DNA of 64,000 nt, taken from an uncultured Lachnospiraceae bacterium (GTDB lineage Bacteria > Bacillota > Clostridia > Lachnospirales > Lachnospiraceae). The notes under the pieces are model-generated. The model saw only the letters and a list, made by a program, of their open reading frames with translations. It did not search any database and was not told the DNA's origin. The position numbers and the translations under genes are program-made. The stretch lies in contig CAJTVN010000018.1 in the NCBI GenBank assembly GCA_910579685.1, positions 1 through 64,000 on the forward strand. Reading direction: 5' to 3'. Shown here piece by piece: positions 56,673 to 64,000 of the stretch; positions within the stretch are counted from its first letter, which is position 1, and the number at the start of each line of letters is the position of its first letter.

Positions 56673-58382
56673 CTATTTGGGTGTATTCTTGTTCAGTAAC
56701 ACTTTTCCGCCATCGATAATCAGAATTACCGCAAGCACGACAAGTGGTACGATAATAACGCTCTGAAGAACATCCGTAAACATTGCGGTGCCTTCTACGG
56801 TTCCTCCGAACACCTCGCCCAGATTTTTCTTTAAGGTCAAAAGCAAAGAAGTGATGGTCGCACATGCCATGAAAATAATCGGGATGTACAGCATTTTGTT
56901 ATTTCTTCCAATCCTCTTAAGGTAAGCGGCAAGTGCAAGGAATGCAGGAACTGCAACCAGCTGGTTTGCGGCGCCAAACAGCGGCCAAACCTTTGTGTAA
57001 CCTGCCAGGCAGAGTACAAACCCGAAGAATGCGGTAATAATGGTTGCCACATACATATTTTCCAGTTTCAGCTTCTTTCCGACTTCCGTACCTGCAAAGA
57101 GCTCCTGGAACATGAAACGGCCAAGTCTGGTACCGGTATCCAGCGATGTCAGGCAGAAGCAGCTTACAGCCAACATGATGATGGTCTTTGTTGCGTTTAC
57201 CGCACCTTCACCAAATCCGATGGTTGCAAAGAAGTTAGAAATTGCAGTACCAAAGATAATGGTAGGAGAAATTGCCTCAAGACCTAACATCTCTTTTACC
57301 GCGGCCTGAGAACCGTCTGAGGAAAGGGTTCCGATTGCAATCAGGGAAATAACCGCAAGTACGCACTCGATCAACATGGAACCGTAACCAACCATCAGAG
57401 CGTCCTTTTCATTATCAAGCTGCTTGGAAGTGGTTCCGGATGCGATCAGGGAATGGAAACCTGAAATAGCGCCACAGGCAATGGTAATGAACAGGGTGGG
57501 GAACATATAATTTCCGCCTACCGCAAATCCTGTAAACGCAGGTGTTGTGAACGTGGTGGATGCGGGGTTTACAATCGTCGCACCGATAATACCGATTACA
57601 GCCGCTCCCATCATGAAATAAAGCAGGAAGGAGCTTAAGTAATCTCTCGGCTGCAGGAGGATCCACACAGGCGTCACGGATGCAATGATAATGTAAATAA
57701 ACACAAAACCGATCCAGAAATTCTTTGAAATGTCCAGAGGACATACCAGACCGATTGCAACGCATGCCGCCAAAAGAACCACGCCGAGTATGGTAGCCAC
57801 TGCCATGGGCGCATTCTTTCTGTAAACCAGAATACCAAAACCAATGGCAAGAGGAATAAACAGGAGCGAAGCTGTCGCAACAGATCCGTTGCTGGCGCTT
57901 CCGCCATAGCTTGCACCGATAAAACTGTTTGCTACGATATCGCCGAATGCCGCAATTACAAGGAGTAATACAAGCCATGCAAATACCGTAAATAAAATTC
58001 TGGTTCTGTGTCCGATGTTCTCCTCGATAACCTCGCCTAAGGATTTGCCTTCATGACGAATGGATACGAACAATGCGCCAAAGTCCTGGACTGCTCCAAA
58101 GAAAATACCGCCGATCACGATCCAAAGGAAACAGGGTACCCATCCAAAAAATGCCGCCTGGATCGGGCCGTTGATTGGGCCTGCTCCTGCAATGGATGAA
58201 AAGTGATGTCCCATTAAAACAGGTGTCTTGGCAGGCACATAGTCCACACCGTCTTCCAGCTCGTAAGCAGGTGTCTTTCTGCCGGGGTCGATTCCCCATG
58301 TTTTAGCAAGGTAACGTCCGTATGTAAGATAAGCCACAACGAAAATCACGATCGCTAAAATTATTAATAATAATGCGCTCAC
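56673..58382 (-). CDS. cstA: carbon starvation protein A (CstA-family peptide/pyruvate transporter)
   Basis: 569 residues, GTG start at 58382, 7 bp after AGGAGG. About 16 membrane helices. The family signature is GHHFSSIAGAGPINGPIQAAFFGW (given in part), followed by FGAVQDFGALFVSIRHEGKS, LACGAISGFHSLIASGTTSK-like ISGFHSLIASGTTSKQL, and LFGAANQLVA. CstA/BtsT proteins import peptides or pyruvate. It is shorter than E. coli CstA (701 aa), as usual in Firmicutes. A 198-aa unknown gene is upstream on the same strand. Confidence 0.93.
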   Translation of the reverse strand: MSALLLIILAIVIFVVAYLTYGRYLAKTWGIDPGRKTPAYELEDGVDYVPAKTPVLMGHHFSSIAGAGPINGPIQAAFFGWVPCFLWIVIGGIFFGAVQDFGALFVSIRHEGKSLGEVIEENIGHRTRILFTVFAWLVLLLVIAAFGDIVANSFIGASYGGSASNGSVATASLLFIPLAIGFGILVYRKNAPMAVATILGVVLLAACVAIGLVCPLDISKNFWIGFVFIYIIIASVTPVWILLQPRDYLSSFLLYFMMGAAVIGIIGATIVNPASTTFTTPAFTGFAVGGNYMFPTLFITIACGAISGFHSLIASGTTSKQLDNEKDALMVGYGSMLIECVLAVISLIAIGTLSSDGSQAAVKEMLGLEAISPTIIFGTAISNFFATIGFGEGAVNATKTIIMLAVSCFCLTSLDTGTRLGRFMFQELFAGTEVGKKLKLENMYVATIITAFFGFVLCLAGYTKVWPLFGAANQLVAVPAFLALAAYLKRIGRNNKMLYIPIIFMACATITSLLLTLKKNLGEVFGGTVEGTAMFTDVLQSVIIVPLVVLAVILIIDGGKVLLNKNTPK

Positions 58383-58464
58383 AACAATCCCTCCTAATCA
58401 TATTTTTTCTTATGTTTTGAGCATCTTCTTATATGAAGCGGACAAATATCCGCAATATAAGCCT

Positions 58465-59061
58465 TTACAGTTCCTGCTTATAGGGAGTAAGACCTTTTTC
58501 CTTCATCATCTTTTGAAAACCTGGTTTCCCTTCCTCCACATCCTTGAAAGCTCCAGTAAAAATTTCCTTTTTTCTCCGCCCGTGATAATTGCTGATAAAT
58601 TTTTTGTCCTCCATGGATGCGCACAAAACGGTACCCTGGGAGAATCCTCTCAGATTAAATTTGTATACTTTTTCAAACCGGAAACGCCTGATCTTGTCAG
58701 CCGTCTGCTTGGAAAGCGCTTTTTGCGAGACAATAATCACATTCAGATGACTCGACATGTGGTTTTGTTCCGGCAGTTTCTCGTTTCTGCGAACCAGGAC
58801 AGGCTCCATATAATTTTGTATGATTCCGGCGGCTTCCTCGATCACGGACTCCGTGCACTCTTCCACTTCCATAAACAAAATATGTTCATAGCTGCGGGTG
58901 GACCACATATTAATTTCCCGGACAAGAACATACTTTTCTATATATGAAAAAAAATACCCATATGCCGGGTATTCTTTGCCATTTATCACATAAGGCTGAT
59001 AAATGTCGAAGCTCCCCGAATAACGCAAAAGGAGCCGGTCAAGATATTCAGCCGTTTTCAT
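58465..59061 (-). CDS. conserved hypothetical protein upstream of cstA (198 aa)
   Basis: ATG 59061 with AAGGGGT upstream; a TATAAT-like -10 lies close by (minus strand of about 59080). The protein is soluble, begins MKTAEYLDRLLLRYSGSFDI, has aromatic-rich EYPAYGYFFSYIEKYVLV, a central EEAAGIIQNYMEPVLVRR and the conserved-looking PEQNHMSSHLNVIIVS. The end is basic. It resembles a clostridial family of about 170-200 residues without known function (possibly that catalogued as DUF8052). Placement before cstA suggests a linked role, not proven. Confidence 0.7.
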   Translation of the reverse strand: MKTAEYLDRLLLRYSGSFDIYQPYVINGKEYPAYGYFFSYIEKYVLVREINMWSTRSYEHILFMEVEECTESVIEEAAGIIQNYMEPVLVRRNEKLPEQNHMSSHLNVIIVSQKALSKQTADKIRRFRFEKVYKFNLRGFSQGTVLCASMEDKKFISNYHGRRKKEIFTGAFKDVEEGKPGFQKMMKEKGLTPYKQEL

Positions 59062-59254
59062 TCTATTACCCCTTTGTATTATAAAGAACAAATTTCGAAC
59101 TTTTTATTAAGTAAAATTTAAAATACTAAAATTTGTATAAACTTACTTAAAAAAGATAATATCACGAAAACTTATATATTTCAACTTTTTTTTGTCAAAA
59201 ATATGGATTGCTGCTATTGTTTGTGAATAATTATGCAGAACTTGGTATAAACAG

Positions 59255-60187
59255 TCATTTAAGAATATGTAACAGCCGTTGGAAATATTCCGGAAGAGGT
59301 GCGTCTGTCTCAATATATTCGTCTGTGCGGGGCTGGCGAAAGCCAAGTGTTTTCGCATGCAGAGTCTGCCCTCTAAGAGGAACAGGCCCTTTGTAGACGC
59401 CGGGTTTTCCGTATACTTCATCTCCCAAAAGGGGATGCCCGATATGCGCCATATGGACTCTGATCTGGTGTGTCCTTCCCGTTTCCAGCTCGCACTCCAC
59501 ATAGGTATATTTACCGAACTGCTGCAGAACTCTGTAATGAGTGACCGCTTCCTTGCCGCCGGATTTGACAACGGCCATTTTCTTTCGGTCGTTCGGATGT
59601 CTTCCGATCAGCGTATGAATACTGCCCTGCTCCTGCGCCAGAGACCCGCACACAATGGCCCGGTATTTGCGGACAATGCGGTGTTCCTTGAGCTGTCCGG
59701 CTATGGAGGCATGGGCGATATCGTTTTTGCAGGCAATGACAGAGCCCGTGGTGTCCTTGTCGATTCGATGTACAATCCCCGGCCTTAAAATTCCATTAAT
59801 ACCGCTCAGATTGCTTCCACAATGAAAAAGCAGCGCATTAACCAGTGTGTGACTGTAATGCCCTGCCGCCGGGTGGACAACCATCCCCTTGGGCTTATTA
59901 ACCACGATAACATCGCTGTCCTCATATAGAACAGACAGCGGGATATTCTCCGGATCAATGTCCGGCGTAACCTTCGGAGGCAGAAGAAGCCTTATGGAAT
60001 CCTCGGCTTTCAGCCTGCAGCTTGCCTTGACCGGCTTATTATTTACGATAACATTTCCTTCGCCAAGCAGTCTCTGGAGATAGGAGCGGGACAGTGAATC
60101 CATAAGCTGGCTCAGATACTTATCGATCCGCTCTCCTTCCGCCTCCTCGGACACAGTAAAACAGTATTCCCTTAATTCTTCGCACAT
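59255..60187 (-). CDS. RluA family pseudouridine synthase (RluD-like)
   Basis: 310 residues. The N-terminal S4 domain is SEEAEGERIDKYLSQLMDSL, with VIVNNKPVKASCRLKAED. The catalytic motif is HRIDKDTTGSVIACKND. GRTHQIRVHMAHIGHPLLGDEVYG follows near residue 240. It is encoded 6 bp after lspA, the same lspA-ylyB (rluD) pair as in Bacillus, so it most likely modifies 23S rRNA. The C-terminus ends YFQRLLHILK. It is distinct from the RluA-type gene at 35017. Confidence 0.94.
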   Translation of the reverse strand: MCEELREYCFTVSEEAEGERIDKYLSQLMDSLSRSYLQRLLGEGNVIVNNKPVKASCRLKAEDSIRLLLPPKVTPDIDPENIPLSVLYEDSDVIVVNKPKGMVVHPAAGHYSHTLVNALLFHCGSNLSGINGILRPGIVHRIDKDTTGSVIACKNDIAHASIAGQLKEHRIVRKYRAIVCGSLAQEQGSIHTLIGRHPNDRKKMAVVKSGGKEAVTHYRVLQQFGKYTYVECELETGRTHQIRVHMAHIGHPLLGDEVYGKPGVYKGPVPLRGQTLHAKTLGFRQPRTDEYIETDAPLPEYFQRLLHILK

Positions 60188-60193
60188 AACTTT

Positions 60194-60727
60194 TTATTCT
60201 CCGGAATTCTTTTCGCAGTTCTTTTTGGCAAGGCCTAGAAAACCAAAGTCTTCTTCTTTATATCGAAATAATACCTGTATGGCAAGAAAAGCGGTTGCCA
60301 GTGTCACATAGATATCCGCCACATTGAAAACCGGAAAGTTAATCAATGAAAAATAGATGAAATCCACCACATAATTAAGACGCAGGCGGTCGATCATATT
60401 TCCCACGGCTCCGGCGGCAATCACAATAAGCAGTAGATGCAGCGGAATATATCTTCTCTCATTCGGAGCTTTTAGCAGTACATAGGCAATCACTGCAAGA
60501 AACACGCAGGCGATTGCGACAAAAAACAGTTTCTGCTCCTGCAGAATGCCAAAGGCCGCACCTCTGTTTTCCAGATAGCTTAGTTCCAATACCCCGTCAA
60601 TTAAGACAATGGAAGGCTGATTTTTCAGCCTTCCGGCTGCCAGGCTCTTGGTAATCTGATCTATGGCGATGAGAACGGCAAGAAGAAGCCCGTCAGCACA
60701 CAACATTTTTTGTTTGAATTTATTCAT
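60194..60727 (-). CDS. lspA: signal peptidase II (lipoprotein signal peptidase)
   Basis: 177 residues from ATG 60727, four membrane helices. The catalytic aspartates lie in GAVGNMIDRLRLNYVVDFIY and FPVFNVADIYVT. The N-terminal DQITK and the YLENRGAAFGIL motif are conserved. It cleaves the signal peptide of prolipoproteins in the membrane. It starts 16 bp after aroB and is 6 bp before the RluD-like gene. A longer reading into aroB is rejected. Confidence 0.96.
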   Translation of the reverse strand: MNKFKQKMLCADGLLLAVLIAIDQITKSLAAGRLKNQPSIVLIDGVLELSYLENRGAAFGILQEQKLFFVAIACVFLAVIAYVLLKAPNERRYIPLHLLLIVIAAGAVGNMIDRLRLNYVVDFIYFSLINFPVFNVADIYVTLATAFLAIQVLFRYKEEDFGFLGLAKKNCEKNSGE

Positions 60728-60743
60728 ACAATCACCCGGCCGC

Positions 60744-61847
60744 CTATTCTGCGTCTTCCACATAGAGAATTTCCCGCAGGGCGCCCAGGATATCCTCATC
60801 TGTCACATTCAAATCGATCAGCGCTTTGCCGACCTTCTTTAGAAGAATAAATTTAATAGTTCCGCCCGCCATTTTTTTGTCGGACTTGGTGAGTGCCAGA
60901 ATCTCATCCGGATCCATATCTTCCAGTGAAATCGGCAGATTAAAGGGAACGAACATGTCGCGGATTTCATAGTACTCTTCCATGGAGAGCCATTCATGCT
61001 TCCAGGAAATAAAGGCTGCGGCCACACAGCCAAGGGCAACGCATTCTCCGTGTGTCATGGCGAAATTGCGGGACTTTTCGATGGCGTGCCCTATGGTATG
61101 GCCGAAGTTGAGCAGCGCCCTTTCACCTTTTTCCGTGGGATCCTTCTCCACTACCAGCTTTTTGATATTGCAGCTTCGCATTACCATCTCAAGCAACGTC
61201 TCCACCTGGCGGTCGCAAATCTCATACATGTTTTCCAAAAGCCATTCATAAAAACGGCCGTCCTTGATAAGGCCGTGCTTCATGACCTCCGCAAAACCGC
61301 TGAAAAACTGCCGGTCATCCAGGGTTTTGAGGGTGGAGATATTCATATAAACCAGCTTTGGCATATAAAACGCCCCTACCATGTTCTTGTATCCGTCAAA
61401 ATCCACTCCCGTTTTGCCTCCAATACTGGAATCCGCCTGGGCGAGCAGGGTCGTCGGAATCTGAACAAAATCAATCCCCCTGAGATAGGTGGCTGCGACA
61501 TAGCCCGTGACATCTCCTACAACGCCGCCGCCGAGTGCGATCAGAAGATCCCTTCTGTCGAATTTCTCATCAATCAAAAACCTGTATATGTCCCTCACCG
61601 TGTCAAGGGTTTTGTTCTCCTCTCCTGACGGAAAGGAGTAGAGTACGCTTTTTACGCACTTTCCTTCCAGAAGCCTTACGATTTCCCCGCCATAAAGTCC
61701 GGACACATGGGTGTCCGTAAGGACACAGATCCTGCGCCGTTCAATTTCCAGCGTTGCGAGCTCATCTGTCAAATCCTCAAAAGAAGCGGAAAACACAATA
61801 TCATAGCATGGTTTCTTTTCGTAATTGATGGTAAGTCTCTCTGACAT
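60744..61847 (-). CDS. aroB: 3-dehydroquinate synthase
   Basis: 367 residues, full length. NAD-binding GGGVVGDVTGYVAATYLRG and the metal site around QADSSIGGKTGVDFDGYKN, KHGLIKDGRFYEW, LNFGHTIGHAIEK and HGECVALG (E and H ligands). It makes 3-dehydroquinate in the shikimate pathway. AAGGATAAGGA precedes the start. It follows a terminator after sepF, so it likely starts a separate aroB-lspA-rluD transcript. Confidence 0.97.
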   Translation of the reverse strand: MSERLTINYEKKPCYDIVFSASFEDLTDELATLEIERRRICVLTDTHVSGLYGGEIVRLLEGKCVKSVLYSFPSGEENKTLDTVRDIYRFLIDEKFDRRDLLIALGGGVVGDVTGYVAATYLRGIDFVQIPTTLLAQADSSIGGKTGVDFDGYKNMVGAFYMPKLVYMNISTLKTLDDRQFFSGFAEVMKHGLIKDGRFYEWLLENMYEICDRQVETLLEMVMRSCNIKKLVVEKDPTEKGERALLNFGHTIGHAIEKSRNFAMTHGECVALGCVAAAFISWKHEWLSMEEYYEIRDMFVPFNLPISLEDMDPDEILALTKSDKKMAGGTIKFILLKKVGKALIDLNVTDEDILGALREILYVEDAE

Positions 61848-61897
61848 AAATCCTTATCCTTTCTGCGTTACTTTCTTTTTCAGAATAATCCTCTCTC

Positions 61898-61925
61898 TGA
61901 AAAACATCCTGCCAGGGCAGGATGT
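61898..61925 (-). terminator. rho-independent terminator after sepF
   Basis: On the minus strand ACATCCTGCC-CT-GGCAGGATGT is followed by a T5 run. It lies 4 bp after the sepF stop and 51 bp before aroB. Confidence 0.88.
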
Positions 61926-61928
61926 CTG

Positions 61929-62435
61929 TTAAAATCCGTTATTGATCGGCACATCAAAAGAACCTGATAAAATTTCCTGGAAATCTCCGGAAATATCCAC
62001 GATAGCCGGTGTAATAATGAATATGTAATGCGAAATTTTCTGCAGATTGCCGCTGATTGCAAAACAGGAACCCGATGTAAAATCGATAATACGCTGCGCA
62101 ATATCCACATCCAGACCTTCCAGGTTCAGAACCACCGTCCTGTTAGCAAGGAGCGTTTCCGTTATTTCTCTCGCATCCTCAATGGATGTGGGTTTTATTA
62201 CACATACCTCCATGCCGTTGCCGGACTTCTTGATCTGGCGCATCGGCGTTATTTTGGGTGTCGTCTTTTTGGGAGTATTTCTCTCGTCATCCGGTTCCGG
62301 AGCCGCCTCCTTGATCTGAGGAAGTTTCTTTGGTTTCTCTTCTACGTATTCATTGTCGTAATAGTCGTCTTCATAGAAATCATCTTCTTCTCCATTCAGC
62401 TTCATGTAATTGAGAAATTTATCCATAACTCCCAT
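61929..62435 (-). CDS. sepF: cell division protein SepF
   Basis: 168 residues. ATG 62435 was chosen for its spacing of 8 bp from AAGGAG. An N-terminal membrane-targeting helix (VMDKFLNYMKL) leads through an acidic linker (EEDDFYEDDYYDNEY) to the SepF core (VCVIKPTSIEDAREITETLL, TVVLNLEGLD, RIIDFTSGSCFAISG). SepF rings arrange FtsZ filaments and replace FtsA in some bacteria. It sits after yggS, as in the Bacillus ylmE-sepF cluster. Confidence 0.96.
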   Translation of the reverse strand: MGVMDKFLNYMKLNGEEDDFYEDDYYDNEYVEEKPKKLPQIKEAAPEPDDERNTPKKTTPKITPMRQIKKSGNGMEVCVIKPTSIEDAREITETLLANRTVVLNLEGLDVDIAQRIIDFTSGSCFAISGNLQKISHYIFIITPAIVDISGDFQEILSGSFDVPINNGF

Positions 62436-62451
62436 TTTAAGCACTCCTTGT

Positions 62452-63144
62452 TTAACTTACATATTTTCGTTCACCGAATATGCCGGTGCCTACACGGACA
62501 AGAGCAGCACCCTCTTCGATCGCTACAGTATAATCCCCCGTCATGCCCATCGACAATACACTCATATTAACATTATCAATGTTTTTGCTATTTATGTCAA
62601 CAGATAATTCTCTGAGCTTTGCAAAATACTGACGATTTTCTTCTGGATTATCAACATATGGTGCAATTGTCATTAATCCTTTGATTAATATTCCGGGAAG
62701 CGATGCGATCTGGCGCACCAAATTCTCGGTTTCCTCCACACAGACGCCGAATTTACTCTCCTCTTTGGCCACATTCACTTCGATCAGCACGGCCACGGTA
62801 AGCTTCTTCTTTAACGCCTCTTTGCTGATCTCCTGCGCCAGCCGCAAGGAATCCACGCTGTGAATCAGATCCACTTTGCCGATTATGTATTTTACCTTAT
62901 TTCTTTGAAGATGTCCAATCATATGCCAGCGGATATCCTTTGGCAATTCCTCGTATTTGTCCAAAAGCTCCTGTACTTTATTTTCGCCGAAATCACGGCA
63001 GCCAAGCGCATAAGCTTCCCGCAACATGCTCACGGGCTTTGTTTTGCTGACGGCGATTAAAGTTACGTCTGCGGAATTTCTTCCGGCCTTATGGCAGGAT
63101 GCGCTGATCGCCTCCTGCACGGTTCGAAAATTTTCAGATACCAT
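62452..63144 (-). CDS. YggS family pyridoxal phosphate homeostasis protein
   Basis: 230 residues. The PLP-binding lysine is in VTLIAVSKTKPVSMLREAY. FGENKVQELLDKYEELPKDI with WHMIGHLQRNKVKYI, and MTIAPYVDNPEE and SMGMTGDYTVAIEEGAALVRVG complete the barrel. YggS/PLPBP proteins manage free PLP and have no known catalysis. It lies between an HlyD-like gene (12 bp away) and sepF, the typical ylmE position. Confidence 0.95.
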   Translation of the reverse strand: MVSENFRTVQEAISASCHKAGRNSADVTLIAVSKTKPVSMLREAYALGCRDFGENKVQELLDKYEELPKDIRWHMIGHLQRNKVKYIIGKVDLIHSVDSLRLAQEISKEALKKKLTVAVLIEVNVAKEESKFGVCVEETENLVRQIASLPGILIKGLMTIAPYVDNPEENRQYFAKLRELSVDINSKNIDNVNMSVLSMGMTGDYTVAIEEGAALVRVGTGIFGERKYVS

Positions 63145-63156
63145 GATACAGCCTTT

Positions 63157-64000
63157 CTATTCGTTGAGAATCTCATTATCCTCCACGGAGGAAGCGTCAA
63201 GCGCTATGTAATCATATACGGCAAGCCCGTACTGCGTATTTGGCTTGATGATCGAGTATTCGTCATTGTTATAAAGAACATCAATCTGTTTGAAATCCGC
63301 ATATCCTTTGTTTACGTTATAAACTCCGGTCAGAGACCCCCGTTTGCTAACGACCTCCTTTTGTGTGGATTCCGGCTTGATAATGTAATCCCCGATGCGC
63401 AGCTGGGAGTCGTCCAGGTAGCATTCCGTCTGTGTCTCATTATAAATTGTAGTTTCAATAAACTCAGAGCTTGCGGCGCCGTCCTCCGTATAGATTTCGC
63501 GAAGAACCCCTGGATTACCGGACTTACCGCCATTTGTCACATATTCCTTGGGAATGATGAAAAATTCTTTTTCCACAATGGCTGAATTCGGAACTTTCAG
63601 GCCCTTTTCATCCTCCGTGATTAACTCGATATCGATGAAGCGTTCCGTGCAGAATGTAACCATGGAATTGTTAAAGGTAAGCGCCACAAAGATATCGCCG
63701 TCCGGATTGGTATAGCGGCTGACCTGTCCCCAGGAGGTATCCTGGTTGCGCAAAAACCGCACCTTCACATATTCGAGTTTCTCAAGCTCCTCTGCCTTCT
63801 CCTCGTCCACCTGGATCACGATGGACCAGTCCTCGTCCTTGGAGAGCTTATAGACCGGTTCCCCCGCCGCAATCAGCTCGTTACTGATGAGCTGTTTCTT
63901 TTCGTAGGCTTTTGTGTCGAACATCTCTTTTGTGATCTGTTCCAAAGTAAGCTCTTCATAACCGTCCACCGAATAGATGACGATTCCGGTATCCGGAGCC
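63157..64000 (-). CDS. HlyD family efflux adaptor-like protein (partial)
   Basis: The frame is open from the right window edge (64000) to the stop at 63157, so the N-terminus is missing; about 280 C-terminal residues are seen. APDTGIVIYSVDGYEE is the barrel/linker start typical of Lachnospiraceae HlyD-like proteins upstream of yggS-sepF. It is followed by PVYKLSKDEDWSIVIQ and the C-terminal VYNVNKGYADFKQIDVL, the membrane-proximal fold shared with HlyD/RND adaptors. No transporter is nearby. Function in the division cluster is unknown. Confidence 0.78.
   Translation of the reverse strand, partial: APDTGIVIYSVDGYEELTLEQITKEMFDTKAYEKKQLISNELIAAGEPVYKLSKDEDWSIVIQVDEEKAEELEKLEYVKVRFLRNQDTSWGQVSRYTNPDGDIFVALTFNNSMVTFCTERFIDIELITEDEKGLKVPNSAIVEKEFFIIPKEYVTNGGKSGNPGVLREIYTEDGAASSEFIETTIYNETQTECYLDDSQLRIGDYIIKPESTQKEVVSKRGSLTGVYNVNKGYADFKQIDVLYNNDEYSIIKPNTQYGLAVYDYIALDASSVEDNEILNE

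Noticed and set aside
58438..58453. GCGGA...TCCGC hairpin before cstA as a terminator
   Set aside because: Only a 5-6 bp stem and no T run on the minus strand; left unannotated.
59062..59254. LexA box near GAACAAATTTCGAAC (about 59088-59102)
   Set aside because: The two GAAC halves are direct repeats, not inverted, so they do not form a LexA site; this AT-rich 190-bp gap otherwise shows only a -10-like TATAAT on the minus strand.
60728..60799. Extended LspA start inside aroB
   Set aside because: The 24 extra residues overlap the aroB end and are not LspA-like; ATG 60727 gives a normal N-terminal helix.

Overview
The window comes from a spore-forming, low-to-mid GC Firmicute, most likely a gut Lachnospiraceae (Clostridia). 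The support is gene content and order typical of that family: GerW/YtfJ beside a DUF2953 (YtfI-like) protein, YlbJ, Asp23-FakA-RecG, HisZ plus short-form HisG, the TIGR03960/TIGR03936-RNase G-L21-Prp-L27-Obg block, and LexA with a YneA-like LysM protein. Shine-Dalgarno sites are strong (GGAGG) and GTG or TTG starts are used in several genes. No rRNA, tRNA, CRISPR array or intact mobile element was seen.

Layout. 1-1.4 kb is a gene graveyard: the tail of a FeoB-associated Cys-rich protein, a heavy-metal P-type ATPase reduced to its two ends, and an ABC transporter with a large deletion and frameshifts. 1.4-4.3 kb holds a LysR regulator divergent from leuCD, with a perfect 17-bp LysR-type palindrome between them. 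4.4-9.8 kb holds a membrane-anchored foldase-like protein, a phosphatase, a NusG-II protein, a Gx/HepT-like transporter, ruvAB and zapA. 9.9-17.1 kb holds a U32 protein, a RodA/FtsW + class B PBP pair, ytfI/ytfJ and rpmB. 17.3-22.9 kb is asp23-fakA, a decayed IS110 element, recG and a DegV (FakB-like) protein. 22.9-30.2 kb holds a type IIA topoisomerase pair, rsmD, coaD, a coiled-coil protein and an amidase. 30.1-36.6 kb holds ylbJ, rsuA, a HAD phosphatase, a YgiQ radical SAM protein, an RluA-type synthase and recU. 36.6-41.7 kb is a partial histidine operon, hisZ-G-D-B-(pseudo-HisF)IE. 42.2-50.5 kb is the radical SAM/RNase G/ribosome-biogenesis block ending in nadD-yqeK-rsfS. 50.6-53.3 kb is an SOS locus (lexA, yneA-like, tyrosine recombinase). 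53.4-55.5 kb holds an AI-2E-family protein, dtd and a small membrane protein. 55.5-55.9 kb is a gene-free stretch full of palindromes and two 89-bp-spaced structured repeats. 55.9-64 kb, all minus strand, holds a cytidylate-kinase-like protein, cstA, an unknown protein, an RluD-like synthase, lspA, aroB, sepF, yggS and the start of an HlyD-like adaptor.

How it fits together. Most of the window is housekeeping: cell-wall growth and division (RodA/PBP, ZapA, SepF, amidase, LspA), DNA repair and topology (RuvAB, RecG, RecU, LexA, topoisomerase), ribosome and tRNA upkeep (L21, L27/Prp, L28, Obg, RsfS, RsmD, RsuA, RluA types, Dtd) and fatty-acid uptake (FakA plus a FakB-type DegV). The most unusual items are the tandem structured repeats at 55.68-55.89 kb, the HisIE protein carrying a catalytically dead HisF/HisA-like half, a four-box LexA control region shared by two divergent genes, and several structured leaders (TIGR03960 gene, DUF378 gene, U32 gene).
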